The notes under the pieces were generated by a model, which saw only the letters and a list, made by a program, of their open reading frames with translations, made no database searches and was not told where the DNA came from. A stretch of DNA of 19,646 bases from JAJKIV01 sp036509075 (lineage in GTDB: Bacteria; Gemmatimonadota; Gemmatimonadetes; Gemmatimonadales; Gemmatimonadaceae): contig DATCGG010000243.1 of assembly GCA_036509075.1 (NCBI GenBank), positions 1-19,646 on the forward strand, written 5' to 3'. The translations under genes and the position numbers were made by a program. The stretch's first letter is position 1; every line of letters begins with the position of its first letter. Below are positions 7,267 through 16,574 of this stretch, piece after piece.

Positions 7267-9854
7267 TCGCGCTCTGGCGCCGCCAGCGTAGAGAGCTCGA
7301 GCTCGAGGAGGAGCTGACCGGCCACATACGCATGGCGATTGAGGAGCGTGTCGCTCGTGGCGAGCCCCGCGAGGACGCGGAACGCGCCGCACGGCGCGAG
7401 TTCGGGAACCTCGGTGTCGTGAAGGAGGTGACACGCGAGATGTGGGGTGGCGGATGGCTCGAGCGGCTGTCGCAGGATGTTCGCTACGGCGTGCGCACCC
7501 TACGCCGGTCGCCCGCGTTCACGATCGTTGCGCTGTCGACGCTTGCACTCGGCATCGGGGCGACGACCGCGATGTTCACCGTGGTCCACGCGGTCCTGCT
7601 TCGGCCGCTGCCCTACCCGCGGTCGGACCGTCTCATGCGGCTCGCGTACGACTACCCGAAGAGTCCCTTCATCACCGAGGGCGGGATATCGGATCGCCAG
7701 TGGGTCGAACACCGCTCGCGTTACCGCACGTTCGCGCGCGTCGCCGCGATGACACCGGGACTCGTGACGCTCACCAACGCAGGTGACCCGGTCCGGCTCC
7801 AGGAGGCCTCGGTCGCCGCCGGGCTGTTCGAAACGTTAGGCATCATGCCGGCGCTTGGTCGCACCTTCGGACTCGACGATGAGCAGATCGGTAGCGAGCC
7901 GGTGGTGATACTCGGCGACGCGTTATGGCGCGAACGTTTCGGCGCCGACTCGACGGTGGTAGGACGGGCAATCACCATCGACGGCGTCCGCCACACGGTG
8001 CTCGGTGTCATGCCGCAAGGCTTCGCCTACCCGCTCGACGCCCGGATCTGGCGGCCCCTGCGGCTTCAACTGGCACCCAACCGGTTCCAGATCCTGTCCG
8101 TCATCGGCCGCCTTCGCGATGGGGCGACGCGCGCACAGGCGGTCGCCGAGCTCGACGCGCTCGCGGCAGCGGATCGCGCGCGGGATTCCTTGATTAGCCG
8201 GGTCACGCCGCTCAAGGACACTGTCGTGGGGGATGTCTCGCAATCGCTGCTCGTGTTCGCGGGTGCCGTCGGACTGGTCCTGCTCATCGCCTGCGCGAAC
8301 GTGGCGAATCTGTTGCTCATGCGCGCCACGACCCGACGACGTGAGATGGCTGTGCGGGCCGCGTTAGGTGCCGGCCGTCGGCGGCTCGTCCGGCAGCTCG
8401 TCACGGAGAGCGCGCTGCTCTGGGTCGGTGCGGGCGTCGCGGGCGCAGGCGTCGCGATGGTGGGCGTCCGAGCGCTCCTCGCGCTCGCTCCCGCCGGTCG
8501 CATTCCGAGACACGGGGAGATCGGCGTGGATGCGGCGGCGCTCGGGTTCGCGCTCGCCGTCTCGCTCGGTACGGGCCTGATCTTCGGGCTCATCCCGGCG
8601 ATCCGCGCGACTCGCAGCAGCGTCCGCGACGCGCTCGCCGCGACCGCTCGCACGATGAGCGGTCGCGATGGGCGTCTCCGCGGCGCGCTCGTCGTCGCTG
8701 AGATCGCACTCGCGCTCGTGCTGCTGACCGGCGCGGCGCTCATGGTGGAGAGCTTCGTCCGGTTGCGCGGGGTGGAGTTGGGGTTCCGGCCTTCCGGCCT
8801 CGCGCTTCTGACCGTCGATCTTCCGGACGCCACGTACCCGTCCGCCCCGGCCATGCAGGCGGCGCACCAGGCGGTGCTGGATCGCCTCGGAAGGATCCCT
8901 GGAGTCACTGCCGCTACGGCGGTCAACTTCGTCCCGTTAGGCGGCGCGATGATCCGTGGCGACATCAAGGTTGAAGGTCGGACCATCCCGCCGGGGTATC
9001 TCGTGGCAAAACCAGCCGTGAGCCCTGGATATTTCCGAACCATGGGGATCGACCTGCGTCTCGGCCGAGAATTCACGGCGCAAGACGCGGCATCGGCGCC
9101 ACGCGTGGCCATAGTGAGCCAGTCCGTGGCACGCCAGATCTGGCCCGACATGAACCCCATTGGACAGCGAATTTCGAACAAGGATGTTCCGGGACCGGGG
9201 GATTGGCTAACGGTGATTGGCGTCGTGGAGGACGTCGGGCAGACCTCGATCGACACGCATCGCGAGCCGGCCATCTACCAGTCCATTCAACAGCTCACAC
9301 AGACGTTCCTTCTCGGGCACATGTCGTTCGTCGTCCGCGCCGCTGGTGATCCCGCCCTGCTCTTGCCGGCGATGCGGCGCGCGCTGCGCGACGCGGATCC
9401 GAATCAGCCGATCGGATCCATCGGCACCATGGAGTCGGCGATTTCAGCGACGGTCGCGGAGCCGTTGTTTCAGGCACGGCTGATCGGCGCCTTCTCCGTC
9501 GTGGCCCTGGTGCTCGCTGCGATCGGCATCTATGGCGTCGTCGCGTACTCGGTAGCGGAGCGCACGCACGAAATCGGCATTCGCGTTGCGCTCGGCGCTG
9601 GACGCGCCGACGTGATTGGCATGGTGCTCCGTCGTCTGCTCGTACTGCTGGTGCCCGGGATGGCGTTCGGCGTCATCGGCGCGCTGGCGACGACGCGTGT
9701 GCTGTCGTCGCTCCTGTTCGAGATCAGACCTAACGACCCTGCGACGTTCATCACGGTCGCGGTGCTGCTCGCCGCCGTGGCGATCATAGCGGGAATGGTG
9801 CCGGCTCGACGAGCCAGCCGAGTCGATCCACTGGTCGCGCTCAGAGAAGGGTAG
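7263..9854 (+). CDS. Orphan MacB/FtsX-type permease (ADOP family)
   Basis: This is an 863-aa membrane protein with two FtsX-like permease halves and MacB-type periplasmic core domains in one chain, the architecture called acidobacterial duplicated orphan permease. Residues 1-75 form a charged cytoplasmic prefix (WRRQRRELELEEELTGHIR). TM1 follows ALSTLALGIGATTAMFTVV (about 97-115), then a first periplasmic domain. Three or four helices follow (about 325-480, including VGLVLLIACANVANLLLM), then a second periplasmic domain beginning around 490. The final three helices end near 855, with GIYGVVAYSV and VLLAAVAIIAGMVPARRA. No ATPase gene adjoins it, hence orphan. The ATG overlaps the padR stop; upstream in-frame sequence is only padR read in another frame. 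Substrate is unknown; MacB relatives drive mechanotransmission or lipoprotein/drug export. Three CGTTAGG motifs fall inside it. Confidence 0.9.
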   Translation: MIALWRRQRRELELEEELTGHIRMAIEERVARGEPREDAERAARREFGNLGVVKEVTREMWGGGWLERLSQDVRYGVRTLRRSPAFTIVALSTLALGIGATTAMFTVVHAVLLRPLPYPRSDRLMRLAYDYPKSPFITEGGISDRQWVEHRSRYRTFARVAAMTPGLVTLTNAGDPVRLQEASVAAGLFETLGIMPALGRTFGLDDEQIGSEPVVILGDALWRERFGADSTVVGRAITIDGVRHTVLGVMPQGFAYPLDARIWRPLRLQLAPNRFQILSVIGRLRDGATRAQAVAELDALAAADRARDSLISRVTPLKDTVVGDVSQSLLVFAGAVGLVLLIACANVANLLLMRATTRRREMAVRAALGAGRRRLVRQLVTESALLWVGAGVAGAGVAMVGVRALLALAPAGRIPRHGEIGVDAAALGFALAVSLGTGLIFGLIPAIRATRSSVRDALAATARTMSGRDGRLRGALVVAEIALALVLLTGAALMVESFVRLRGVELGFRPSGLALLTVDLPDATYPSAPAMQAAHQAVLDRLGRIPGVTAATAVNFVPLGGAMIRGDIKVEGRTIPPGYLVAKPAVSPGYFRTMGIDLRLGREFTAQDAASAPRVAIVSQSVARQIWPDMNPIGQRISNKDVPGPGDWLTVIGVVEDVGQTSIDTHREPAIYQSIQQLTQTFLLGHMSFVVRAAGDPALLLPAMRRALRDADPNQPIGSIGTMESAISATVAEPLFQARLIGAFSVVALVLAAIGIYGVVAYSVAERTHEIGIRVALGAGRADVIGMVLRRLLVLLVPGMAFGVIGALATTRVLSSLLFEIRPNDPATFITVAVLLAAVAIIAGMVPARRASRVDPLVALREG

Positions 9855-9931
9855 GTGACCCCAACGAGCCGGAAACGCGGCCTGTCCCTCGCTCGTTCGG
9901 CGTGTCCCAATTCCGGCTTCGTCTTCGATGG

Positions 9932-10891
9932 ATGGTTTTAGCCTGGAGCGTGATCGACAACCGGGACTCGTTGGGGATTCTTTCGGCTGACCGGCGTTTG
10001 TTCCGCCCGGCGACGATCGTGGGCGTCTGGGCCGTCGTCGCCATAGCGGCGGCGCTGCAGGCAGTTGCCCTCGTCTGGCTCGACGGGCGCGCCGACATGA
10101 CGGGCGCCGTTCTCGGGCGACTCTCGATCATTCCGCTCTGGGCAATCGCAACGCCGTTGATCCTGCGGTCTGCTGCCCGATTTCCGGTCGTTGGCGCGGG
10201 ACGTCGCGTCGACATCGCGTCAGCCGCGGCACACGTCGCGCTCGGTTCGGCCTTCATCGTCATCTCGAATCTTGCGATCAGAGTCCCGATCGCGTTCTCG
10301 GAGCGCGGTGGACTTCTCGTGCTCGTGCGATCGACCTCTCAAGGTGTGGCCGAGTATTTCCCGGCGGCGCTGGTGGTGTATGGCGTGATCGTGGCGATCG
10401 GGCACTTCGTGTTCCGCCCGCCGGCTGCCGATCCGCCTGCGACCAACCCTGCAAGCCGTCCGCCACCCTCGACGGAGCGTGTGGAAGACGCCGTGGTTTC
10501 GAGTAGCGCGATGGGCACCGAAGCTTCCGCGGCCACAACCACAGCCGCCGCCCTGATGGATGGTCACATCGCCGTCCGGCAGTGGAACCGGGTTCACTTC
10601 GTGCGTGTGGAGGACATCGACTTCGTCGAGGCCGAAGACAACTACGTGGTGGTGCACGCGGCGTCGCGGGCATACAAGGGCCGCGACCGCATCAGCGATG
10701 TCGCGTCGCAGCTCGACACCCGTCGATTCGTGCGCATCCATCGGTCGACGATCGTGCACATCGCGAAGATTCGCGAAGTGCAGCCGCTCACACACGGCGA
10801 CCATGCGGTTATTCTGCGCGACGGCAAGGTGCTTCGCGTGGCGCGGAGCCGACGGCAGGCGCTGGAGCTGGCGTTAGGCCTCGAGCTGTAA
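9932..10891 (+). CDS. Membrane-anchored LytTR regulator
   Basis: This protein of about 319 aa combines an N-terminal membrane domain of four hydrophobic segments (ATIVGVWAVVAIAAALQAVALVWL; SIIPLWAIATPLIL; ASAAAHVALGSAFIVI; FPAALVVYGVIVAIGHFVF) with a Pro/Ala/Thr-rich linker (about 165-210). The C-terminal LytTR DNA-binding domain (about 218-315) shows VEDIDFVEAEDNYVVVH, FVRIHRSTIVHIAKI and a closing HAVILRDGKVL. There is no receiver domain, so it would act as a one-component regulator from the membrane. It starts 77 nt after the permease stop and is likely in the same unit. The start is uncertain: a GTG at 9902 or the ATG at 9932, neither with a ribosome site, and the first 25 codons use AT-rich codons (TTA, ATT, CTT), so a later start is possible. 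Its stop is only 9 nt from the convergent gene's stop. Confidence 0.8.
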   Translation: MVLAWSVIDNRDSLGILSADRRLFRPATIVGVWAVVAIAAALQAVALVWLDGRADMTGAVLGRLSIIPLWAIATPLILRSAARFPVVGAGRRVDIASAAAHVALGSAFIVISNLAIRVPIAFSERGGLLVLVRSTSQGVAEYFPAALVVYGVIVAIGHFVFRPPAADPPATNPASRPPPSTERVEDAVVSSSAMGTEASAATTTAAALMDGHIAVRQWNRVHFVRVEDIDFVEAEDNYVVVHAASRAYKGRDRISDVASQLDTRRFVRIHRSTIVHIAKIREVQPLTHGDHAVILRDGKVLRVARSRRQALELALGLEL

Positions 10892-10900
10892 GACCCGTTC

Positions 10901-12754
10901 TCATCGGCCCGGTCTGTATTCCGCGGCGAGGAACACCGTCATCGGATCTTCCGGCGGCACCCTCACGAACCCGGTTCCCTCCGGCCCTCCGTACCGTTTG
11001 ACCCACGCCGATGCGAGGCCGAACTCGTCGAGACCCAGCACGGTGATCGACTTGTCGCGCTCGATGCCCCAGCCGCCGCGCCAGCGCTGTTGAAGACCCC
11101 ACTGTCTGCCCGCATCCGTTGCGTGGACGCCGCGCTGGTCGAACATCGCCGCCTCGTGCGGAACGCCCAGCAGCTTCGTCGCGTTTCCCCACTTGAGCGC
11201 CGATAGTCCGCCGGGGTTGCCCGTCTTTGGATCACGCGGAAAGAGCACCGGCGGAATCCCCGGCCACACGACCTTGCCACCCGCATCCAGGTAGCGACGC
11301 AGCGGCGAGCGCTCGAACGCCGTCGTGTCCACCGCTGGCGGCGGCAGGTGATCGACCGCGAACACGAGCACGCTCGGCTCCCGGTCGGAGATTCGTGCCT
11401 GTAGGAACTCACCTAACGCTTTCTCATCCAGGACCTGGTAGCCGCGGTTGCCGAAGTACCGCGAGAGGAGTACCGGGTCGGGAACCGATGCCGACTTGAT
11501 GTACGTGGAGTCGAAGAACACCGCGCGGTGCACCGGCGTCGGCGACACGCGCAACGCGTAGACGCCGGCGTCCGTGCTTCCCACGAACACCAGGTCGCCG
11601 GATGGTGTCGGCGACGAGTAGACGGTGCTTGCGGTTCGGAAGCTCCACAGGAGGTTCCCGGACTTCCGGTCGATCGCGTTCACGCGCCCTGCGCCATCGC
11701 CGACATAGATCACGGTCCCGGCGACCGCGGGCGACGACCAGGTCACGCCGGTCTTCGTGCGCCAGAGCTCCTTGCCCGTAGCGGCATCGAGCGCCTGGAC
11801 GAACTGCGCGTCGGAGCTTCCCGCGTACACCACGCCGTCGACGACCGCGGGAGATGTGTTGATCCACGAGACCTTGTGATCGAAGCGCCACTTCTCCTTT
11901 CCATTCTCGGCATCGATCGCGTAGATCCATCCGTCGCGCGCGCCCACGAACACCGTGCCATTCACCACAGCGGGCGACGACTGCACGGTTCGGCGGTCGA
12001 ATCCAAAATCGCCTGAGTTCAGCTTCACGCCCTCGGTCTCGAACTTCCATTTCGCGGCGCCAGTGGCGCGGTCGAATGCGTAGACGCGCCCGTCGGCCGA
12101 TCCGACGTACACGCGTGAAGCGTCGACCGCAGGGGACGCCCGGACGCGACCCTCGGTCTGCGCATGCCATTTCTCTTTCCCTGTCGCGCCATTCACGGCG
12201 TACACGCGTCCGTCGCCGGCGCCAAAGAACACCGTACCCTGATCGAATGCCGGCGACGAGGTATAGACGTCGCCACTCTCGTGGCCCCACGGCCACGCCA
12301 TGAGGCGACCGGTCGTGAAAGTCCAGCGCTGTTTTCCCGTCGCGGCGTCGACCGCGAACAGCTCACCATCCCGCGTGCCGAAGTACACGGCGCCGCCACC
12401 AACGGCAGGTGAGGAAAAGATCGGATTGTGCGCGTCGAACGCCCATTTTCGCGTCCCCGTTGAGCGATCGAGCGCGTAGAGGTGGCCGTCACCGCTCCCC
12501 ACGTAGACGGTTTGGCCAAGCACCGCGGGCGACGACACGACGTCGCCTTCGGTCATGAACCTCCACTGCAGCCCCGCGAGCGATTGTCCTGACGAGGCCG
12601 CATACACGCCGCTGCGTGCGGCATCGCCCCGGAACATCGCCGCGGCGACAGACCGCGACTGCGCGGCACTCGTGTCGGTGCATCCGCATAGTGAAACGAC
12701 GAGCCCGAACGCGAGCGTCCGAACGCGCTGGGCTTCGAGGTAACCTGCGATCAT
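10901..12754 (-). CDS. Exported PQQ-type beta-propeller fused to GATase-like domain
   Basis: This is a 617-aa secreted or lipid-anchored protein. The N-terminus has a hydrophobic core ending SLCGC, an imperfect lipobox with Cys25. Residues about 60-410 contain eight repeats of about 40 aa with the pattern SSPAV..G.VYVG..DG.vYALD..TG...W, typical of PQQ-binding-like/BamB-type propellers; eight is the number in quinoprotein dehydrogenases. The catalytic Cys-Cys and Ca-binding loops of true quinoprotein dehydrogenases are not evident, so an enzymatic role is doubtful. From about 415 a different domain begins (VHRAVFFD, then VLVFAVDHLPPPAVDTT, LRRYLDAGGKVVWPG), resembling a class I glutamine-amidotransferase-like or ThuA-like alpha/beta fold; no catalytic Cys-His-Glu set is apparent. 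The ATG at 12754 has GGAGAG about seven bases upstream. It lies 180 nt downstream of the glycosyltransferase operon. Confidence 0.85.
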   Translation of the reverse strand: MIAGYLEAQRVRTLAFGLVVSLCGCTDTSAAQSRSVAAAMFRGDAARSGVYAASSGQSLAGLQWRFMTEGDVVSSPAVLGQTVYVGSGDGHLYALDRSTGTRKWAFDAHNPIFSSPAVGGGAVYFGTRDGELFAVDAATGKQRWTFTTGRLMAWPWGHESGDVYTSSPAFDQGTVFFGAGDGRVYAVNGATGKEKWHAQTEGRVRASPAVDASRVYVGSADGRVYAFDRATGAAKWKFETEGVKLNSGDFGFDRRTVQSSPAVVNGTVFVGARDGWIYAIDAENGKEKWRFDHKVSWINTSPAVVDGVVYAGSSDAQFVQALDAATGKELWRTKTGVTWSSPAVAGTVIYVGDGAGRVNAIDRKSGNLLWSFRTASTVYSSPTPSGDLVFVGSTDAGVYALRVSPTPVHRAVFFDSTYIKSASVPDPVLLSRYFGNRGYQVLDEKALGEFLQARISDREPSVLVFAVDHLPPPAVDTTAFERSPLRRYLDAGGKVVWPGIPPVLFPRDPKTGNPGGLSALKWGNATKLLGVPHEAAMFDQRGVHATDAGRQWGLQQRWRGGWGIERDKSITVLGLDEFGLASAWVKRYGGPEGTGFVRVPPEDPMTVFLAAEYRPGR

Positions 12755-12848
12755 CGGTCAGCTCTCCATGCTGGCGAATTCGCGGGTATGACTTGCAGAG
12801 CGCCAGCGGAACGACAAGTGGGTGGTGACCGCGCCGAGCGCGAGCGGG

Positions 12849-12899
12849 GGCGAGCCGGTCGAACTTTGTGGCGAAGTGGCGGAGTTGGTCCGGCTCGCC
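12849..12899. other. Long inverted repeat, possible transcript-end hairpin
   Basis: Perfect 10-bp arms GGCGAGCCGG (12849-12858) and CCGGCTCGCC (12890-12899) enclose 31 nt, which can pair further through AACT (12862-12865) and AGTT (12883-12886). The loop contains GTGGCG twice. It begins 36 nt after the last glycosyltransferase stop codon (minus direction) and about 95 nt before the propeller gene start. There is no U-tract, so it is not a classical terminator; it may protect a 3' end or stall transcription. The rest of the 180-nt gap holds only a weak 6-bp dyad (12771-12776 with 12801-12806). Confidence 0.5.
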
Positions 12900-12934
12900 A
12901 GGGCCAGTTTGACGCCGATGTTTGTCGACGCGGC

Positions 12935-15010
12935 CTATTGGTACGGCACGAGCTGCGGTGATGCATCCTGGCTGTTGCCTCGTATTTCGAGGCGGTACCA
13001 CGGTCGATCACCAAAGCGAGCTCGCAACACCTCGTTGTGCTCGGCGAGATCGGCCACAACCACGACTGGTCCCGCGATGCGTCCGTCGGGACCTATTCGG
13101 TTCAGAAGGAGGGCCGGCCCATACGCCAGTGCGCCTCCACGCGCGTCATCGCTCAATATTTCCGCGCGGCAGCGCGGTGTGATGGATTCCCGGTCGCTCG
13201 TCCGGAAGGCAGCGTCAGCGACCCGCAACGTCCAGCCTTCGGGGGGCGCATAGCTCTTCGCGCCTTCCAACCGTGCCAGCCGATCGCGCGGTGACGCGGC
13301 CTCTTGCTGCTCTTCATCGAGCACGACGTCGAGCAGCGCACAATTGTCCTTGGTTGCGACAAGGCGCGCCGCGTCCGGCCGCGAGATGCCAAGACCCCAC
13401 ATCCGTCGCATCAGCCGAGACGAGGCCGTTTCGGTGACGAAGACGAGCGCCTTCGCCCCCTGGAGTGACTCCAAGGCCGCATCAAGGTCTCGTTTAAACG
13501 CCAATCGTGTGGGACGCACAACCTCTGCTGCGCCGCGAGCGCCGACCGGAGGCATCTGAATCAACCACGAGGCGACTATCGACGCGGTCACGGCAGCGAC
13601 CGTGCCTCGGCGGGCGGCGGGGGATGCGTTGCGCTCGGCAATGGCCAGCCCTCGCCCCACTATCAGAAGGAGCGCCGGTACGACGGTAAACAGGTAGCGC
13701 GGCCCGAACATCGCTCCCGCATGCCAGTATGCCGCATACCCGGCGAGCTGGACCCCCACCCAGGCGAGGAGCACGGCCTCCCACTGTCCGAGCTTCCCGA
13801 TGACGACGACGGCGGCCGCCACCACGAGGAGCCCGGCCAGCGGCCACTCGAAGAGCGACCAGTTCAGCTGCATGAAGTAGACGGTCGCAAGCGCGAGCGC
13901 GCGAGCTGGCGTATGCGGGTTTCCCGCGGGGTCGTTGTGGAAGCCGAGTGAGTGATTCGCTCCCCATAGCACCTCGTAGCCAAAAAGCAGCGGACGTCCT
14001 GTGGTGAGCAGGTTGGTGACAAGAAGCCCCGCAACCGGCAGTGCGCCGGCCGCCACCACCACAAGGAGCATCGCGACCTGCGCCCGTTTCAGCGCGGCGA
14101 AGACCATGAAGCAGCCTAACGTGACGGCTGCAATCGCACCGTCGAGCGGACGGACGGCAATGGCCAACCCTAACGCCAGTCCGATCACGATCGACGCGGT
14201 GGCGCGCCGGCGGGCGGTGCCACCCACCCACGCCGGTAGCTCGGCCAGCGCCAGCGTGGTCAGGAACACTACCAGCGTGTGGTTCATGTACGACCCGCTC
14301 ATCAACATGAGAAACGGGCACGTGGCACAGAGGATGGCGCTCGCGCGCGCGGCCGCCGTTCCGTATACAGAGGATGCGAAGCGGTACACGTTCACCACCG
14401 TCAGCCCGGCGAGCAAAGGATTCAGCAGCCATGCCGCGTGCACCATCATCGCGAGCGCAAACACTGCCGGCCCGGCGATCGGGAACTGGGAATACCAACG
14501 TCCCCGATCGATGACGTTGTCGATGGCAAAGAACTCGGGGTTCGCATCCGCCGGGAGCGATAGGTGCCCGGACAACAGGATCCGCGCGTGCCACAGCTGG
14601 GCGATTTCGTCGGACGTCGTCGGCTTACGTGACAGCGCGTAGACCGACGCGGCAGCCGCGGCGAGCATCGCGAAGCCCGCGACGCCAAGGACGAACCAGC
14701 GGTCGCGAATGGATCCCGCGCGATCTCGCAGCGCGTTCCAGATCCGGTCGAAGCGATTCGGGACCAGGCTCGCGAGAACGACCGCTGGTCCGACGATCAC
14801 GAGCAGGCCGGCCGTCCAGAAGGCTCGTTCGTCGGCGAAGCGGCTGACGACAGCATCCGTACGCCACGCCGGACTGTCGAGAACCACGAGCGCCGGGCCA
14901 GGGTACAACCCGAAGAGCAGGAATGCGGCAGCAAGGATTATCGACACCGGCTTGAGTGGCACGGTGGCCCGGAACCAGCGCCCAATCGATCGTGCGTTCG
15001 GCTGCGTCAT
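12935..15010 (-). CDS. GT-C type membrane glycosyltransferase-like protein
   Basis: This is a 691-aa polytopic membrane protein with about twelve hydrophobic segments between residues 20 and 470, followed by a soluble C-terminal region of about 200 aa. The layout matches GT-C enzymes (ArnT/PMT or DUF6798-like), which move sugars from polyprenyl-phosphate donors at the outer face of the membrane. The acidic pair in TTSDEIAQLWHARIL (Asp134-Glu135), in the first large external loop, fits the catalytic D/E position of that fold, and GRWYSQFPIAGP follows as a second conserved-looking loop. The acceptor is unknown. The ATG at 15010 is used; it lies 7 nt after the preceding gene's stop with weak GAGAACGGG ahead. 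Upstream in-frame codons are the neighbour read out of frame. It is the last gene of the ilvE-headed unit. Two CCTAACG motifs encode Leu-Gly here. Confidence 0.8.
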   Translation of the reverse strand: MTQPNARSIGRWFRATVPLKPVSIILAAAFLLFGLYPGPALVVLDSPAWRTDAVVSRFADERAFWTAGLLVIVGPAVVLASLVPNRFDRIWNALRDRAGSIRDRWFVLGVAGFAMLAAAAASVYALSRKPTTSDEIAQLWHARILLSGHLSLPADANPEFFAIDNVIDRGRWYSQFPIAGPAVFALAMMVHAAWLLNPLLAGLTVVNVYRFASSVYGTAAARASAILCATCPFLMLMSGSYMNHTLVVFLTTLALAELPAWVGGTARRRATASIVIGLALGLAIAVRPLDGAIAAVTLGCFMVFAALKRAQVAMLLVVVAAGALPVAGLLVTNLLTTGRPLLFGYEVLWGANHSLGFHNDPAGNPHTPARALALATVYFMQLNWSLFEWPLAGLLVVAAAVVVIGKLGQWEAVLLAWVGVQLAGYAAYWHAGAMFGPRYLFTVVPALLLIVGRGLAIAERNASPAARRGTVAAVTASIVASWLIQMPPVGARGAAEVVRPTRLAFKRDLDAALESLQGAKALVFVTETASSRLMRRMWGLGISRPDAARLVATKDNCALLDVVLDEEQQEAASPRDRLARLEGAKSYAPPEGWTLRVADAAFRTSDRESITPRCRAEILSDDARGGALAYGPALLLNRIGPDGRIAGPVVVVADLAEHNEVLRARFGDRPWYRLEIRGNSQDASPQLVPYQ

Positions 15011-15017
15011 CCCGTTC

Positions 15018-16532
15018 TCAGTGCAGTTGGTACACTTCCGCCGATGGATATCTCCCCACGAGCCGGGCCTTGGTGTACTTCTGCAGCAGCCGTTCGCGGA
15101 GCGACGTATTGAGCGCGAAACCTTCGTCGGTGTTGACGACCACATAGACGCGCGATGAGTCGGTCGGAACTGACGAGAGGTAGGCCGGGTCGAGTCCTGC
15201 CTGGGCGAAGTAGAACGCCAGTGGTGCATTGGAGGGGATGGGGGCGAAAACCCGATCACCTGGTCGGAGCGAGCCCGAAAGCCCTTCGGTGATCTGCTTC
15301 GCATCCCGCAGCGTACCTGTGTCGCGGGACCTGTCGACACCGTGCGTCAGCATGACGACAAGCGCGAGTGCAATGGCCAACGTGACAGCGAGCCCGCCAT
15401 CGTATGCGGTAACGCGCCGCGGAATGGCCGGGAGGCGCGACCCGATGCGCATCATGCCATGGCCAGCGAGTAATGCAACGGGCGCGACGAGAAACAGCCA
15501 AACCCGAAAGAACGGCGTACGGTGCGTCACGAGCAGCACGAGCCCGCACCAGACGTACATGCTTCCAGCCATCGAGACCCGCAGGCCACTGGTCTTCCGC
15601 TCCTCCACCAGACCGACGACAGCACAAATGGCGATGAGCACAGAGATAACGATCGGGTAGCCCATCGTCGAAGCCGCGAACGTCGGTTTGATCGACAACG
15701 AGATCTCACGAAAAAACACCCACCATGCGCTGGCGCGAACGAACGAGTTACCGGTAAGCGGAGCCAGGCCATCCTTCGCAAGGATCGGCGAATAGAGCAG
15801 TACCGTCAGGATCGTCGCGGCCAGGCCGGCGAGCACAAGGCGAGCAAGATCCGAACGGGGTTGGCTCGTGTCCTCACGGAGGGCCGACAGAACGAACCAG
15901 AGCGCGAGACCGCCCGCCGGATAGAGCATCACCGGGACGGTCCACATGCCTAACGCCGTCACCACCACGACGACACTCCATTGGGCCATCGACGATCGCT
16001 CGCGAAGCGTCAGCAGTGCGTTGGCCAGGAGCAGCGAGGCCAGGCAGATCATCGTGTACCCGCGCGCGTTCGTCGAGTAGAACGCGAGCGCACCGGAAGC
16101 CGACACGAGGGCAGCACCGATGAGTGCCGCGTCGGATCCGAACAACCGGCGACCGACCGCGTAGGTGGCTGGAATCATCGCGACGCCGGCAATGAACGCC
16201 GGGAGTCGCAGCACCCAGGGGTCGTCGCCGAGTACGGTGGCGAACGCCTTCACCAACAGCGAGTGAAAGACGTGATTGTTCGGGTACGTGTACGAGCTGA
16301 CGACGGTCGTCCACGATTGCGATGCGAAATACAGATACGTGACCGACTCGTCGTACCGCATCGGCTGTGTGAGGTAATACCCACGAAGGAGGGCGCCGAT
16401 GACGACAATGGCGATCAGTGGGCGCGTCCATAGCGACGGCGTCGGGGCTACCGCCGTCGTCGTCTCACGGGGAGTGCGCGGTCGCTCGTCGCGGGTAGGC
16501 TTGCGGCGGCGGGCCTTGCGGGCGGAGGTCAC
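15018..16532 (-). CDS. PMT/ArnT-like (GT39/GT83-type) glycosyltransferase
   Basis: This is a 504-aa integral membrane protein. It has a basic cytoplasmic N-terminus (1-35), TM1 about 37-53, then an external loop with QPMRYDESVTY carrying Asp61-Glu62, the presumed catalytic acidic pair of GT-C enzymes. SYTYPNNHVFHSLLVKAF (80-97) resembles the NNH-type segment of PMT_2 proteins. Some ten more helices follow, and a C-terminal soluble region of about 100 aa closes it (from about 400, LRPGDRVFAPIPSNAPLAFYFAQAG). It likely glycosylates a surface lipid, polysaccharide or protein using a lipid-linked sugar. The start is GTG at 16532 with no strong ribosome site nearby (GAGGCG is 13 or more bases off). 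It lies 42 nt after the M48-like gene and 7 nt before its partner, so the two glycosyltransferases look coupled. Confidence 0.85.
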   Translation of the reverse strand: MTSARKARRRKPTRDERPRTPRETTTAVAPTPSLWTRPLIAIVVIGALLRGYYLTQPMRYDESVTYLYFASQSWTTVVSSYTYPNNHVFHSLLVKAFATVLGDDPWVLRLPAFIAGVAMIPATYAVGRRLFGSDAALIGAALVSASGALAFYSTNARGYTMICLASLLLANALLTLRERSSMAQWSVVVVVTALGMWTVPVMLYPAGGLALWFVLSALREDTSQPRSDLARLVLAGLAATILTVLLYSPILAKDGLAPLTGNSFVRASAWWVFFREISLSIKPTFAASTMGYPIVISVLIAICAVVGLVEERKTSGLRVSMAGSMYVWCGLVLLVTHRTPFFRVWLFLVAPVALLAGHGMMRIGSRLPAIPRRVTAYDGGLAVTLAIALALVVMLTHGVDRSRDTGTLRDAKQITEGLSGSLRPGDRVFAPIPSNAPLAFYFAQAGLDPAYLSSVPTDSSRVYVVVNTDEGFALNTSLRERLLQKYTKARLVGRYPSAEVYQLH

Positions 16533-16574
16533 GCGTGAAGAAAACGCCTCGCTCGCTCGACGGCAACCGCGCGC

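Noticed and set aside
15011..15340. N-terminal extension of the last glycosyltransferase to 15340
   Set aside because: The added 110 residues are the upstream glycosyltransferase gene read out of frame; the ATG at 15010 fits the short intergenic gap.
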